Positions 44,608 through 54,114 of a stretch of 64,000 nt of DNA are shown here, piece by piece. The stretch comes from Pseudomonas sp. Root562 (lineage in GTDB: Bacteria; Pseudomonadota; Gammaproteobacteria; Pseudomonadales; Pseudomonadaceae), in NCBI RefSeq assembly GCF_001427125.1, contig NZ_LMGK01000003.1, positions 149,659-213,658 on the forward strand, given 5' to 3'. A program made the position numbers and the translations under genes. The notes under the pieces were generated by a model that searched no databases, was not told where the DNA came from, and saw only the letters and a program-made list of their open reading frames with translations. Each line of letters begins with the position of its first letter. Position 1 is the stretch's first letter.

Positions 44608-45135
44608 ATGAAGAATCTGCTGCTACGTTTCAATGACAAGCTCTACATGACCTGTATCTGGGTCGCCGGGCTCTCCGTTCTGGCCATTGCGCTGATCATC
44701 CCTTGGGGTGTATTTGCCCGATATGTGCTTGGCACCGGCTCCAGCTGGCCTGAGCCTACGGCGATTCTGCTGATGATGGTGTTCACTTTCATCGGCGCCG
44801 CCGCCAGCTACCGCTCCGGTTCGCACATGGCGGTGGCGATGCTCACTGACCGTATGCAACCGAATACGCGCAAGGCTGTGGGGGTGTTTTCTCAACTGTT
44901 GATGGCCACCATCAGCCTGTTCATGGCGATCTGGGGCACCAAGCTGTGTCTGTCGACCTGGAACCAGTTCATGAGTGCCCTGCCGACGCTGCGTGTGGGC
45001 ATCACCTACATGCCGATTCCGGTGGGCGGCGTGTTGACGCTGATCTTTGTCCTGGAAAAACTCTTGCTCGGCGACCAGAGCAACCGTCGGGTCGTGCGTT
45101 TCGACCTCGTTGAAGAAAACGAAGGGGCTGCCTGA
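44608..45135 (+). CDS. TRAP transporter small membrane subunit (DctQ family)
   Basis: A 175-residue protein with four hydrophobic segments (for example CIWVAGLSVLAIALIIPWGV near residue 15), and the family signature with WPEPTAILLMMVFTFIGAAA and RSGSHMAV. I chose the ATG at 44608; an upstream GTG at 44581 would add nine charged residues. It ends directly against dctM (TGAATG) and couples the binding protein to the large subunit. Confidence 0.9.
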   Translation: MKNLLLRFNDKLYMTCIWVAGLSVLAIALIIPWGVFARYVLGTGSSWPEPTAILLMMVFTFIGAAASYRSGSHMAVAMLTDRMQPNTRKAVGVFSQLLMATISLFMAIWGTKLCLSTWNQFMSALPTLRVGITYMPIPVGGVLTLIFVLEKLLLGDQSNRRVVRFDLVEENEGAA

Positions 45136-46416
45136 ATGGACGCTTTTATTCTGCTGGGCAGTTTCATCGCGCTAATCCTGATCGGCATGCCTGTAGCCTA
45201 TGCGCTGGGGCTCTCTGCGCTGATCGGCGCATTCTGGATCGACATTCCGTTCCAGGCACTGATGATTCAAGTGGCCGGGGGCGTGAACAAATTCTCCCTG
45301 CTGGCGATTCCGTTTTTTGTACTGGCCGGCGCGATCATGGCCGAGGGCGGCATGTCCCGCCGCCTGGTGGCGTTCGCCGGTGTGCTGGTGGGTTTCGTGC
45401 GCGGCGGCTTGTCGCTGGTCAACATCATGGCCTCGACCTTCTTCGGGGCGATCTCCGGTTCTTCGGTGGCGGACACCGCTTCGGTCGGTTCGGTACTGAT
45501 TCCAGAGATGGAGCGTCGCGGCTATCCCCGTGAATTCGCCACGGCGGTCACCGTCAGCGGTTCGGTACAAGCCCTGCTGACCCCGCCTAGCCACAACTCG
45601 GTGCTCTACTCGCTGGCGGCTGGCGGCACGGTGTCGATTGCCTCGTTGTTCATGGCCGGTGTGGTGCCGGGCCTGCTGATGAGCGCGTGCCTGATGGTGC
45701 TGTGCCTGATCTTCGCCAAGAAGCGCGACTACCCCAAGGGCGAAGTCATTCCGATGCGCGAAGCGCTGAAGATCTGCGGCGAAGCGCTGTGGGGCCTGAT
45801 GGCGATGGTGATCATCCTTGGCGGCATTCTCTCGGGGATTTTCACCGCGACCGAGTCGGCGGCCATCGCCGTGCTGTGGTCATTCTTCGTGACCATGTTC
45901 ATCTACCGTGACTACAAGTGGAGCGAACTGCCGAAACTGATGCATCGCACGGTGCGCACGATTTCGATCGTGATGATCCTGATTGGCTTTGCCGCCAGCT
46001 TCGGCTACATCATGACGCTGATGCAGATCCCGGCGAAAATCACCACGATGTTCCTGACCCTGTCGGACAACCGTTACGTGATCCTGATGTGCATCAACGT
46101 CATGTTGCTGTTGCTGGGCACCGTGATGGACATGGCGCCGCTGATCCTGATCCTGACGCCGATCCTGATGCCAGTGATCCTGGGCATTGGCGTGGACCCG
46201 GTACAGTTCGGCATGATCATGCTGGTGAACCTGGGGATCGGATTGATAACACCGCCGGTGGGTGCGGTACTCTTTGTGGGGTCGGCCGTGGGTAAAGTCA
46301 GTATCGAATCGACCGTCAAGGCACTGCTGCCGTTCTACGGCGTGCTGTTCCTGGTGCTGATGGCCGTGACGTACATTCCTGCGCTGTCGCTGTGGTTGCC
46401 GCATCTGGTGTTGTAA
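45136..46416 (+). CDS. TRAP transporter large membrane subunit (DctM family)
   Basis: A 426-residue integral membrane protein with about 12 segments. Family marks are LLAIPFFVLAGAIMAEGGMS near residue 55, FFGAISGSSVADTASVGSVL near 97, and VTVSGSVQALLTPPSHNSVL near 135; NLGIGLITPPVGAVLFVG lies near the C-terminus. It is the permease of the uronate TRAP system and starts immediately after dctQ. Confidence 0.94.
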   Translation: MDAFILLGSFIALILIGMPVAYALGLSALIGAFWIDIPFQALMIQVAGGVNKFSLLAIPFFVLAGAIMAEGGMSRRLVAFAGVLVGFVRGGLSLVNIMASTFFGAISGSSVADTASVGSVLIPEMERRGYPREFATAVTVSGSVQALLTPPSHNSVLYSLAAGGTVSIASLFMAGVVPGLLMSACLMVLCLIFAKKRDYPKGEVIPMREALKICGEALWGLMAMVIILGGILSGIFTATESAAIAVLWSFFVTMFIYRDYKWSELPKLMHRTVRTISIVMILIGFAASFGYIMTLMQIPAKITTMFLTLSDNRYVILMCINVMLLLLGTVMDMAPLILILTPILMPVILGIGVDPVQFGMIMLVNLGIGLITPPVGAVLFVGSAVGKVSIESTVKALLPFYGVLFLVLMAVTYIPALSLWLPHLVL

Positions 46417-46423
46417 TCCTTGT

Positions 46424-46494
46424 CCTGCAGGAGCACGGCTTGCCGGCGATAGTGATCTCACGCATGCCATCGCCGGCAAGCCGTGCTTCTACAG
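46424..46494. repeat. REPIN
   Basis: CCTGCAGGAGCACGGCTTGC and the inverse GCCGGCAAGCCGTGCTTCTA face each other across a short 20-base spacer between dctM and the epimerase gene. Confidence 0.88.
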
Positions 46495-46539
46495 AGGATT
46501 TCATTGTTGTCCCGTCCAACATTTCTACAGCTGGTTACC

Positions 46540-47412
46540 ATGTCGCCAACCCTGCTCGAACTCGAAGACCCGTTCACCCGCCTCACCCTCGCCCCTGAAC
46601 TGGGCGGCAGCATTGTCAATTGGACCGTGCGCAGCACGGGTCAACCGTTGTTGCGCCACGCCGACGCTCACGCCCTCAATACCGGCTTGCCCGGCAAACT
46701 GGGCTGTTTTCCTCTGGTGCCCTGGTCGAACCGGATTGCCGAAGGCGGTTTCGACTGCCCCGATGGCTGGCTCGCCCTGACACCCAACAGCCTCACCGAT
46801 CCGCTGCCGATTCATGGCAGTGCCTGGCAGCAACCGTGGCAGGTGGTTTCGTCAACCGCCAATGAAGTGGTCCTGCAACTCGACAGCGCCTGCCCTTTTG
46901 CCTACTGCGCCCGTCAGCGCTTCCATCTGGACGATGGCAAGCTGAGCATTGAACTGAGCGTGACGCATCAGGCCGAACAAGCCGTCTGGCATGGTCTTGG
47001 GCTGCATCCGTATCTGCCGCGCACCGCCAACACCCGGTTGCTGGCGCCGGCTCGCCAGGTGTGGTTCTGCGATTCGACGAAATTGCCGACCCACTTGGGC
47101 TCAGTACCCGCACAATGGGACTTCCAGCAACTTAACGCGTTGCCCGAAACCCTGGTCGACAATGGCTTCTGCGAATGGGATGGTCGCTGCCTGATCCAGC
47201 AACCGGACCTCGGTTATGAGCTGGAATGCCAAGCCACCGACAGCAGTTATTACCTGCTGTACTGCCCCGTCGGCCTGGACTTTTTCTGTATCGAACCGGT
47301 CAGCCATCCCGTCAACGCGCATCATCTGCCCGGTAGGCCGGGGTTACGCTTGCTGGAGCAAGGTCAAACCGCGCAATTGGCTTTCAGCCTGCAATATCGA
47401 GCGCTCCAGTAG
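46540..47412 (+). CDS. Aldose 1-epimerase family protein
   Basis: A 290-residue galactose-mutarotase-fold protein. FPLVPWSNRIAEGGFDCPDG near residue 70, PIHGSAWQQPWQ near 100 (first catalytic histidine), WHGLGLHPYLPRT near 155 (second histidine) and a late glutamate in FCIEPVSHPVNAHH match the family. In a uronate cluster it would speed anomer interconversion of glucuronate or galacturonate for Udh. The ATG at 46540 excludes an N-terminal stretch that would lie in the REPIN. Convergent with ercS. Confidence 0.88.
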   Translation: MSPTLLELEDPFTRLTLAPELGGSIVNWTVRSTGQPLLRHADAHALNTGLPGKLGCFPLVPWSNRIAEGGFDCPDGWLALTPNSLTDPLPIHGSAWQQPWQVVSSTANEVVLQLDSACPFAYCARQRFHLDDGKLSIELSVTHQAEQAVWHGLGLHPYLPRTANTRLLAPARQVWFCDSTKLPTHLGSVPAQWDFQQLNALPETLVDNGFCEWDGRCLIQQPDLGYELECQATDSSYYLLYCPVGLDFFCIEPVSHPVNAHHLPGRPGLRLLEQGQTAQLAFSLQYRALQ

Positions 47413-47414
47413 CA

Positions 47415-49142
47415 CTAGCCCAGTAGCTGACTCAATACCGCCCGCAACTTGCCGGGCTTCACCGGTTTGTTCAGCAACGGTGCGTTGAGTCGCTGCAATG
47501 CCCGCCGACAATGGTCGGTGCGGTCTGCCGTGATGATGACCGCCGCAATGTTGTGCTGGAAATGCTCGCGCAAATGCCGCACCACGTCACAGCCGACCAC
47601 CCCGTGATCAAGGTGATAGTCCGCCAGAATCAATTCCGGCGCCCGCCCCTGCAACGCCGCCAGCGCCGACGCTTCATCGGTGGCGATCACCACATCACAG
47701 CCCCACTGCCCGAGCAATGCGCTCATGCTTTGGAGAATACTCACTTCATTGTCCAGCACCAGCAGACGGCGTCCCGGCAACGGGTTGCCAGTGCCAGGCA
47801 GCGGCACTGCCTGACTCACCGGTAACGGAACTTCATCGGACAGCGGCACCTCGATGCTGAACATCGAACCGCGGCCCGGCACCGAATGCACATCGACTTT
47901 GTAGCCAAGGATCTTGGCGATACGCTCAACGATCGCCAGCCCCAGGCCCACGCCCTTGCGGTCGGCAGCACGGCCGACGTCCAGCTGATTGAACTCGAGG
48001 AAAATCGAATCGAGCCGATCGGCAGCGATGCCACGTCCGGTATCCCAAACCTCCACGCGCAACCTTTCGCCGCGGCGCCGAGCGCCCAGCAAAATGCTGC
48101 CTTCATCGGTGTAGCGGCAGGCGTTGCTGAGGAAGTTTCGCAGGATCCGCGTCATCAGGCGCAAATCGGTGCTGATGGCGCAATCAACGTGGTGCACTCG
48201 CAGGTTCAAGCCTGCCGCCTGCGCGACCGACTGGAACTCCGACACCAGCGGCCCGAACAGTTCATCGAGGCGATACGCGGCGACGTCTGGTTTGACCGCC
48301 GCCTGATCGAGCCGGGAAATGTCGAGCAGATCGGTCAGCAGGTCCTCGGCCCCTTCCAGGGCCTGGTGAGTGCGCTCCACCAGCACCTGCTCGGCTTCCG
48401 GCAATGTGCGCTCGCGCAAGGTCGAAATCAGCAACCGCGCAGCATTCAGCGGTTGCAACAGGTCGTGGCTGGCGGCGGCGAGGTACTTGTCCTTGCTGTG
48501 ATTGGCGGCCTCGGCGGCATCGCGGGCGTCGCGCAAGGCCTTGGCGATCTGCTTGCGCTGGGTGATTTGCTGCTGAAGGTTTCGGTTGGCTTCGAGCAAC
48601 TCATCGGTTCGCGCAGTGACCCGTCGTTCCAATTCGTCATTGAGTTGCTGTAAATGTTGCTGGGCCAACTTGCGCTCGGTGATGTCAGCGACAAAGCCCT
48701 CCACCAGCCCCTCCTGCCCAGGCTTGAGCAGCAAGTTCATCAAGACATCGAGATGACTGCCATCCTTGCGCCGCAACCGGGTTTCATAGCCGTGCAGACT
48801 GCTTTGGTGCCGGAGAATTTCGCCGATGTTCTCCAGCTCCTGCGCGCCGTCAACGAACAGGGTACTGGCCAGATCGCTCAGGGAAAACAGCACTTCCTGT
48901 GGGTTCTGGTAGCCGAGCATGCGCGCCAAGGCCGGGTTGGCGGCGCGCATGCCATCTTGCAGGCTGGCCTGGAAGATCCCGTGGACGGCGTTTTCGAACA
49001 GCCATTTGTAGCGATTACGCTCCGCCTCCAGCTCGTCCAGACGCGCGGCGAGTTCCGGGTAATGGCTCTTGCGCGCTGAATGGCTGCCCAGCCCGAGCAA
49101 TCCGGCCAGCGCCCGTTGCTGCTCGTCAGAGGGCTTCGCCAT
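47415..49142 (-). CDS. PAS hybrid sensor kinase, ErcS-like
   Basis: A cytoplasmic hybrid histidine kinase of about 575 residues. A PAS domain lies at about 40-160 (NRYKWLFENAVHGIFQASLQ), a coiled coil at 165-215, the HisKA phospho-acceptor in KYLAAASHDLLQPLNAARLL near 230, the HATPase with NFLSNACRYTDEGSILLG and GVGLGLAIVERIAKILG, and a C-terminal receiver domain (RLLVLDNEVSILQSMSALLG, phospho-aspartate in LILADYHLDHG). No membrane segment is seen. It overlaps the ercA stop; a start at 49160 is also possible. In P. aeruginosa ercA-ercS lie next to pqq and control ethanol oxidation, which supports the name, though orthology is inferred from order. Confidence 0.88.
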   Translation of the reverse strand: MAKPSDEQQRALAGLLGLGSHSARKSHYPELAARLDELEAERNRYKWLFENAVHGIFQASLQDGMRAANPALARMLGYQNPQEVLFSLSDLASTLFVDGAQELENIGEILRHQSSLHGYETRLRRKDGSHLDVLMNLLLKPGQEGLVEGFVADITERKLAQQHLQQLNDELERRVTARTDELLEANRNLQQQITQRKQIAKALRDARDAAEAANHSKDKYLAAASHDLLQPLNAARLLISTLRERTLPEAEQVLVERTHQALEGAEDLLTDLLDISRLDQAAVKPDVAAYRLDELFGPLVSEFQSVAQAAGLNLRVHHVDCAISTDLRLMTRILRNFLSNACRYTDEGSILLGARRRGERLRVEVWDTGRGIAADRLDSIFLEFNQLDVGRAADRKGVGLGLAIVERIAKILGYKVDVHSVPGRGSMFSIEVPLSDEVPLPVSQAVPLPGTGNPLPGRRLLVLDNEVSILQSMSALLGQWGCDVVIATDEASALAALQGRAPELILADYHLDHGVVGCDVVRHLREHFQHNIAAVIITADRTDHCRRALQRLNAPLLNKPVKPGKLRAVLSQLLG

Positions 49143-50289
49143 AGACAACCTCGACATCACGCTGGCTGGACTCGCGAGGGTTGGTCAGGATGCAGGGATC
49201 GTCCATCGCATGCTGTGACAGGAACGGAATGTCCGAAGTCCTGACCCCATGCAAACCGAGGGTTTCGTGAAAACCGATGGCATGTTTGAGGGCGATCAGG
49301 TGTTCGACCAGACGCCCACAGATCTGCCGGTGATTCAAGCCGCGGCAATCGATGCCCAGGGTTTCGGCGATCACCTTGAAACGGTCCGGCGCCGAGTTGT
49401 AATTGAACGCCACTACATGCTCGACCAGCACCGCGTTGCACAGGCCATGGGGCAGATCGAGAAAGCCGCCGAGGCTGTGGGACATCGCATGCACCGCACC
49501 GAGGATGGCGTTGGAGAACGCCAGCCCGGCCTGCATGCTGCCCAGCATGATTTTCTCGCGCAATGCGATGTCGCCCGGGTTGGCGATCATCTGCACCAGG
49601 TTGCCATTGATCAGGCGCATGGCCTCCAGCGCATGCGGATCGGTCAGCGGCCCATGGCCGGTGGACACGAAGGCTTCGATGGCATGCACCAACGCGTCGA
49701 TACCAGTACAGGCCGACAGGAACGGGTCCATGCTCAGGGTGGTTTCCGGGTCGATCAGCGAAACGTCTGGCACCACGGCTTTGCTGACGATGGAAAACTT
49801 CATGCGCTCCTGCTGGTTGGAAATGATCACGAATTGCGAGACGTCCGCCGACGTGCCGGCGGTGGTCGGAATCAGGATCAGCGGCGGGCTGGGCACGCGA
49901 ATGGTGTCGACGCCCTCGAACTCGAGAATGCTGCGGCCATGGGCAACCACAATGCCGATGCCTTTACCGCAGTCCATCGGGCTGCCACCTCCGACGGCAA
50001 CGATCACGTCGCAGTGGTTTTCCCGGTACATTTCGGCGCCGAGCATGACTTCTTCGACCCGTGGGTTGGGTGAGACGTCACTGTAAAGGCAGTATTCGAT
50101 GCCCAGCGCTTGCAGGCTGGCTTCGACATCGGCAACCCAGCCGGCGGCAATTACACCGGGATCACTGACCACCAGCACCTTGCGCGCACCAAAGGTCTTG
50201 GCGTAGTTACCGACGCTATGCCGACTGCCGGCACCGAAGATGATTTCAGGCGAAACGAATTTACGCAGCTGGTTGAGACTCTGGCTCAT
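49126..50289 (-). CDS. ercA: Iron-containing alcohol dehydrogenase ErcA
   Basis: A 387-residue group III Fe-dependent alcohol dehydrogenase. GGGSPMDCGKGIGIV near residue 97 binds NAD. Metal ligands lie in GIDALVHAIEAFVSTGHGPL near 195 and HAMSHSLGGFLDLPHGLCNA near 265. The ATG at 50289 gives the family start MSQSLNQLRKFVSPEIIFG. ErcA of P. aeruginosa is needed for induction of the ethanol oxidation genes, so its role may be regulatory or in clearing a signal aldehyde. It overlaps the kinase gene. Confidence 0.92.
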   Translation of the reverse strand: MSQSLNQLRKFVSPEIIFGAGSRHSVGNYAKTFGARKVLVVSDPGVIAAGWVADVEASLQALGIEYCLYSDVSPNPRVEEVMLGAEMYRENHCDVIVAVGGGSPMDCGKGIGIVVAHGRSILEFEGVDTIRVPSPPLILIPTTAGTSADVSQFVIISNQQERMKFSIVSKAVVPDVSLIDPETTLSMDPFLSACTGIDALVHAIEAFVSTGHGPLTDPHALEAMRLINGNLVQMIANPGDIALREKIMLGSMQAGLAFSNAILGAVHAMSHSLGGFLDLPHGLCNAVLVEHVVAFNYNSAPDRFKVIAETLGIDCRGLNHRQICGRLVEHLIALKHAIGFHETLGLHGVRTSDIPFLSQHAMDDPCILTNPRESSQRDVEVVYGEAL

Positions 50290-50437
50290 TTGAAAGCCTG
50301 TTTTTATTGTTTTGGAAAGTACAAACCACACTAAACCATCCAGCTGCGAATGCAATCAGACCAATGGGTAGCCCATCCGGACTCACCGCCGCACCCCTGT
50401 AGGGTCATGCTGTTCACCTAAAAGAACGTTCGCACCC

Positions 50438-50545
50438 TTGTGGCGAGGGAGCTTGCTCCCGCTGGGGCGCGAAGCGGCCCTAAAAGGGACTGCTGCGCAG
50501 TCCAGTGGGACGGTGCGGCGATCCGACAAGCTCCCTCGCCGCGGG
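50438..50545. repeat. REPIN-like element (eroded right arm)
   Basis: CTTGTGGCGAGGGAGCTTGC at 50438 faces a shortened inverse ACAAGCTCCCTCGCCGCGGG ending at 50545. It fills most of the 293-base gap between ercA and pqqE; in P. aeruginosa that position holds pqqH. Confidence 0.8.
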
Positions 50546-50582
50546 TGTTTGTCCTTATGTGAACAGCATGACGCTCGCCAGG

Positions 50583-51725
50583 CTAGCCGCGGTAGATCAG
50601 CTGTGAAGCTTTCGCATTGCGCAACGTCAGGTGCTCGATCCCCACCCCCGACGTTTCGGCTTCTTCGCGGGCCTTGAGAATCACCCCGTGATGCGGCGAC
50701 TTGCTGCACACCGGGTCGGCATTGCTCGCATCGCCGGTCAGCATGAAGGCTTGGCAACGGCAGCCGCCCAGGTCCTTGTGTTTTTCATCGCAGGAGCGGC
50801 ACGGCTCTTTCATCCAGTCATCGCCGCGAAAACGATTGAAACCGAAGGAGTCGTTCCAGATGTGCGCGATGCTGTGTTCGCGCACGTTGGGAAACGCTAC
50901 CGGCAATTGTCGGGCGCTGTGACAGGGCAAGGCCGTGCCATCCGGGGTGATGTCGAGAAACAGGTTGGCCCAGCCGTTCATGCAGGTTTTGGGACGTTCT
51001 TCGTAATAGTCCGGGGTGACGAAAATCAGCTTGCACGGGTGGCCCTGGGCTTCAAGGCGTTCACGGTATTGGTTAGTGATGCGCTCGGCGCGCTGCAATT
51101 GCTCGCGGGTGGGCAGCAGGCCGACGCGGTTGAGTTCCGCCCAGCCGTAGAACTGGCAGGTGGCCAATTCGACAAAGTCCGCCTCCAGCTCCAGGCACAG
51201 CTCGATGATCTGCGCGATCCGGTCGATGTTGTGCCGATGGGTGACGAAGTTCAGCACCATCGGATAGCCCTGGGCTTTCACCGCACGGGCCATGGCGAGC
51301 TTCTGGGCAAAGGCCTTGTGCGAGCCGGCGAGCATGTTGTTCACCGTTTCGTCGGCCGCCTGGAAGCTGATCTGGATGTGATCCAGCCCGGCGATCTTGA
51401 AGTCGCGAATTTTCTGCTCGGTCAGGCCGATACCGGAGGTGATCAGGTTGGTGTAGTAGCCCATGTCCCGGGCGGCCTTGATCAGTTCAGCGAGGTCCTG
51501 GCGCACCAAGGGTTCACCGCCGGAAAAGCCCAATTGCGCGGCGCCCATGTCCCGCGCTTCGCGGAACACACGAATCCATTCTTGCGTGCTCAGCTCCTCG
51601 CCGTGCCGGGCAAAATCCAGTGGGTTGGAGCAATAAGGACATTGCAGCGGGCAGCGATAGGTCAGTTCGGCGAGCAGCCACAAGGGCGGTCCGGGAAGCG
51701 CCTCATTCGATCCAGAACTGCGCAT
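50583..51725 (-). CDS. pqqE: PqqE, radical SAM protein of PQQ synthesis
   Basis: A 380-residue radical SAM enzyme that joins the glutamate and tyrosine side chains of PqqA, the first committed step of PQQ synthesis. The cluster motif CPLQCPYC (Cx3Cx2C) is near residue 27, [13 protein letters not shown] near 65, and the C-terminal SPASM cysteines are in [29 protein letters not shown]. The ATG at 51725 has GGAGGTGGCCC upstream and lies within the end of pqqD (23-base overlap). Confidence 0.97.
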   Translation of the reverse strand: MRSSGSNEALPGPPLWLLAELTYRCPLQCPYCSNPLDFARHGEELSTQEWIRVFREARDMGAAQLGFSGGEPLVRQDLAELIKAARDMGYYTNLITSGIGLTEQKIRDFKIAGLDHIQISFQAADETVNNMLAGSHKAFAQKLAMARAVKAQGYPMVLNFVTHRHNIDRIAQIIELCLELEADFVELATCQFYGWAELNRVGLLPTREQLQRAERITNQYRERLEAQGHPCKLIFVTPDYYEERPKTCMNGWANLFLDITPDGTALPCHSARQLPVAFPNVREHSIAHIWNDSFGFNRFRGDDWMKEPCRSCDEKHKDLGGCRCQAFMLTGDASNADPVCSKSPHHGVILKAREEAETSGVGIEHLTLRNAKASQLIYRG

Positions 51726-51975
51726 GGGCCACCTCCAGAAACGCCAGCACGTCTTCGTCGATTCCGGGTACGCCGGGGAAGTTCGCACTCAGTTGTTCGA
51801 TGATCGCCGCCACGCTACGTTGACCATCCACCAGGTTGAGAATCTGCCCGGCACTGGCGTTGAGCTTGATCATGCCTTCGGGATAAAGCAGCACGTGGCA
51901 GTCCTGTCGGGGCTCCCATTGCAGGCGAAAACCCCGACGCAGGGCGGGTGACTGCTGACGGTTGATCAGGTTCAC
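51703..51975 (-). CDS. pqqD: PqqD, PqqA-binding chaperone
   Basis: A 90-residue protein that binds PqqA and presents it to Pqq[21 protein letters not shown] and the core [19 protein letters not shown] are typical. It starts with a GTG overlapping the pqqC stop (GTGA) and its end overlaps pqqE. Confidence 0.95.
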   Translation of the reverse strand: MNLINRQQSPALRRGFRLQWEPRQDCHVLLYPEGMIKLNASAGQILNLVDGQRSVAAIIEQLSANFPGVPGIDEDVLAFLEVAHAQFWIE

Positions 51976-52724
51976 AACGCGATCCCCCGGTGCCAGACCT
52001 TATCGTCGGTGACCGTATGATACGGCGGGCGTTCGAGCTCGTAGGCCATGCTCATGGCATCGAGCATGCTCCACAGCACGTCGAGCTTGAATTGCAGGAT
52101 CTGCAGCATCCGCTGCTGCCCCTCGGCGGTCACGTAGTGCGTCAGCGTGATGCGCAACCCGTGTTCGACATCGCGTCTGGCCTGGCTCAAGCGCGTGCGG
52201 AAATAGTCATAGCCGGCGGTGTCGATCCACGGGTAATGGGTCGGCCAGGCGTCGAGCCGCGATTGATGGATCTGTGGCGCGAACAACTCGGTCAATGAAC
52301 TGCTGGCCGCTTCCTGCCAACAGGCGCGACGGGCGAAATTGACGTAGGCGTCCACCGCAAAACGCACGCCAGGCAGCACCAATTCCTGGGACAGGATTTG
52401 CTCGCGATCCAAACCTACCGCTTCGCCAAGACGCAACCAGGCTTCGATACCGCCCTCGCTGCCGGGAACGCCATCGTGGTCGAGAATCCGTTGCAGCCAT
52501 TCCCGACGCACGTCGCGGTCCGGACAATTGGCGAGAATCGCGGCGTCTTTGAGCGGGATGTTGACCTGATAATAGAAACGATTGGCGACCCAACCCTGGA
52601 TCTGCTCGCGGCTGGCGCGGCCGGCGTACATGGCTTGATGGAATGGATGGTGGATGTGGTAGTAGGCGCCCTTGGCACGCAGGGCGGCTTCGAACTCGCT
52701 GGGGGACATGGGTGTGTCGGTCAT
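51972..52724 (-). CDS. pqqC: PqqC, final oxidase of PQQ synthesis
   Basis: A 250-residue cofactorless oxidase with a haem-oxygenase-like all-helical fold that completes ring closure and oxidation to [23 protein letters not shown] near residue 20, [20 protein letters not shown] near 45 and the region [20 protein letters not shown] near 90 are characteristic. It overlaps pqqD and is separated from pqqB by a REPIN. Confidence 0.96.
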   Translation of the reverse strand: MTDTPMSPSEFEAALRAKGAYYHIHHPFHQAMYAGRASREQIQGWVANRFYYQVNIPLKDAAILANCPDRDVRREWLQRILDHDGVPGSEGGIEAWLRLGEAVGLDREQILSQELVLPGVRFAVDAYVNFARRACWQEAASSSLTELFAPQIHQSRLDAWPTHYPWIDTAGYDYFRTRLSQARRDVEHGLRITLTHYVTAEGQQRMLQILQFKLDVLWSMLDAMSMAYELERPPYHTVTDDKVWHRGIAL

Positions 52725-52761
52725 TGCGGGTCTCCGGGAATCTTCGGTGTCTGTTCCGGCC

Positions 52762-52837
52762 TCTTCGCGGGCAAGCCCGCTGCCACAGGTTTTGTGGACA
52801 CTGCCGAACCCTGTGGGAGCGGGCTTGCCCGCGAAGG
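52762..52837. repeat. REPIN between pqqB and pqqC
   Basis: CTTCGCGGGCAAGCCCGCTG and its inverse CGGGCTTGCCCGCGAAGG lie inside the pqq operon. The 122-base gap is otherwise empty; in most Pseudomonas pqqB and pqqC are close together. Confidence 0.88.
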
Positions 52838-52846
52838 CGTCCTTCG

Positions 52847-53761
52847 CTACAGCTCAATACTCATGCCGTCATAAGCCACTTCAATCCCCCGCCGCTCCAG
52901 CAAAGCCCGCTCGGCCGAGTCTTCATCAAGGATCGGGTTGGTGTTGTTGATGTGGATCAGCACCTTGCGCTGGCGGTTCAAACCCTCCAGCAACTCCAGC
53001 ATCCCGCCGGGGCCGCTTTGTGGGAGGTGCCCCATGTCGCTGCCCAGGCTCTGGCCAACTTCGCAGATAAGCATCTCGTCGTCGCGCCACAGGGTGCCGT
53101 CCAGCAGCAGACAATCGGCACGTTGCATCCAGCCCAGGACTTCATCGTCAATCTGGCCAAGGCCCGGCGCATAGAACAACGAGGCGCCGCTGCGCACATC
53201 TTCGATGAACAGGCCAATGGTATCGCCCGGTTGCGGGTTGCCACGATTGGGCGAGTACGGCGGCGCATTGCTCACCAGCGGTATCGCGTGAAATCGCAAA
53301 TGCCCGCAGGCCGGAATATGGAACGGCTGGCGATCGAGGCTCAGCGGTTGCCAGTGCAAACCGCCGTTCCAGTGCTCAAGCATGGTGAACAACGGGAAAC
53401 CGCTGCTCAGGTCCCGATGCACGCGCTCGGTGCACCACACGTCATGCGGGCAGCCTTCGCGCAGGCTGAGCAAACCGGTGCAATGGTCGATCTGGCTGTC
53501 CAGCAGGACGATGCCGGCGATGGCGCTGTCACGCAGGTGCCGTGCCGGTTGCATCGGGGCAAAACTCTCGAGTTGCGTGCGGATGTCCGGTGACGCATTG
53601 CACAGTACCCACTCCACACCGTCGTCACTCAAGGCAATCGACGACTGCGTACGACGCTGCGCCCGCAAGCTGCCATCGCGCACACCGGCGCACTGGCGGC
53701 AGTTGCAGTTCCACTGCGGGAAACCTCCGCCAGCGGCGGAACCAAGAACGCGGATATGCAT
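52847..53761 (-). CDS. pqqB: PqqB, metallo-beta-lactamase-fold protein of PQQ synthesis
   Basis: A 304-residue metallo-hydrolase-fold protein that hydroxylates the PqqA-derived Glu-Tyr intermediate. The N-terminus [19 protein letters not shown] then NCRQC is diagnostic (zinc-binding cysteines); the active-site region has [16 protein letters not shown] near residue 90 and [13 protein letters not shown] near the end. It starts 55 bases after pqqA. Confidence 0.96.
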   Translation of the reverse strand: MHIRVLGSAAGGGFPQWNCNCRQCAGVRDGSLRAQRRTQSSIALSDDGVEWVLCNASPDIRTQLESFAPMQPARHLRDSAIAGIVLLDSQIDHCTGLLSLREGCPHDVWCTERVHRDLSSGFPLFTMLEHWNGGLHWQPLSLDRQPFHIPACGHLRFHAIPLVSNAPPYSPNRGNPQPGDTIGLFIEDVRSGASLFYAPGLGQIDDEVLGWMQRADCLLLDGTLWRDDEMLICEVGQSLGSDMGHLPQSGPGGMLELLEGLNRQRKVLIHINNTNPILDEDSAERALLERRGIEVAYDGMSIEL

Positions 53762-53816
53762 GGCGGATGCTCCGGAAGGCAGGCCCGGCCAACACAGCGG
53801 CTGGCCGGGTGGTCAA

Positions 53817-53888
53817 TCAACGGTTGGCGAAATACATCGTCACTTCGAAGCCAATGCGCAGATCGGTAAACGCGGGTTTAGTCCACAT
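53817..53888 (-). CDS. pqqA: PqqA, PQQ precursor peptide
   Basis: A 23-residue peptide beginning MWTKPAFTDLRIGFE. The conserved Glu15 and Tyr19 (sequence EVTMY) are the two residues that PqqE cross-links to build PQQ. The ribosome site AAGAGGAATGACCC precedes the ATG. It leads the pqqABCDE run. A shared regulatory motif lies about 100 bases upstream. Confidence 0.96.
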   Translation of the reverse strand: MWTKPAFTDLRIGFEVTMYFANR

Positions 53889-53980
53889 GGGTCATTCCTC
53901 TTCTTGTGCCGGGTGATTCCGGTAGAGCCATTAATGCATGGGGCGTTGAGTGCCCGAATGCTACTTTCGAAGGAGTTGGC

Positions 53981-53995
53981 GGGGTGATTTGGTAG
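53981..53995 (-). promoter_or_regulatory. Quinoprotein-regulon motif upstream of pqqA
   Basis: On the minus strand the sequence is CTACCAAATCACCCC, 93-107 bases upstream of the pqqA start. It shares CTACCAAAT-AC with the copies upstream of the aldehyde dehydrogenase, pedH-type and pedF genes. The most divergent of the four. Confidence 0.5.
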
Positions 53996-54017
53996 GGGGT
54001 GCGCGGGGTGTCAGAGA

Positions 54018-54093
54018 CGGCCAAATCGCGGGCAAGCCTTGCTCCTACAGGTAGTGTCCGATCCTGTAGGAGCAAGGCTTGCCCGCGATGGCC
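54018..54093. repeat. REPIN (compact inverted repeat)
   Basis: GGCCAAATCGCGGGCAAGCC and GGCTTGCCCGCGATGGCC pair around a short spacer between pqqA and the aldehyde dehydrogenase gene; it may terminate the dehydrogenase transcript. Confidence 0.88.
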
Positions 54094-54114
54094 GTTACAC
54101 GGTTTCGTGTGGGA

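Noticed and set aside
50345..50380. A fifth copy of the CTACCAA motif upstream of ercA
   Set aside because: The best match (CTACCCATTGG on the minus strand) lacks the AA core and the right half, and the distance differs.
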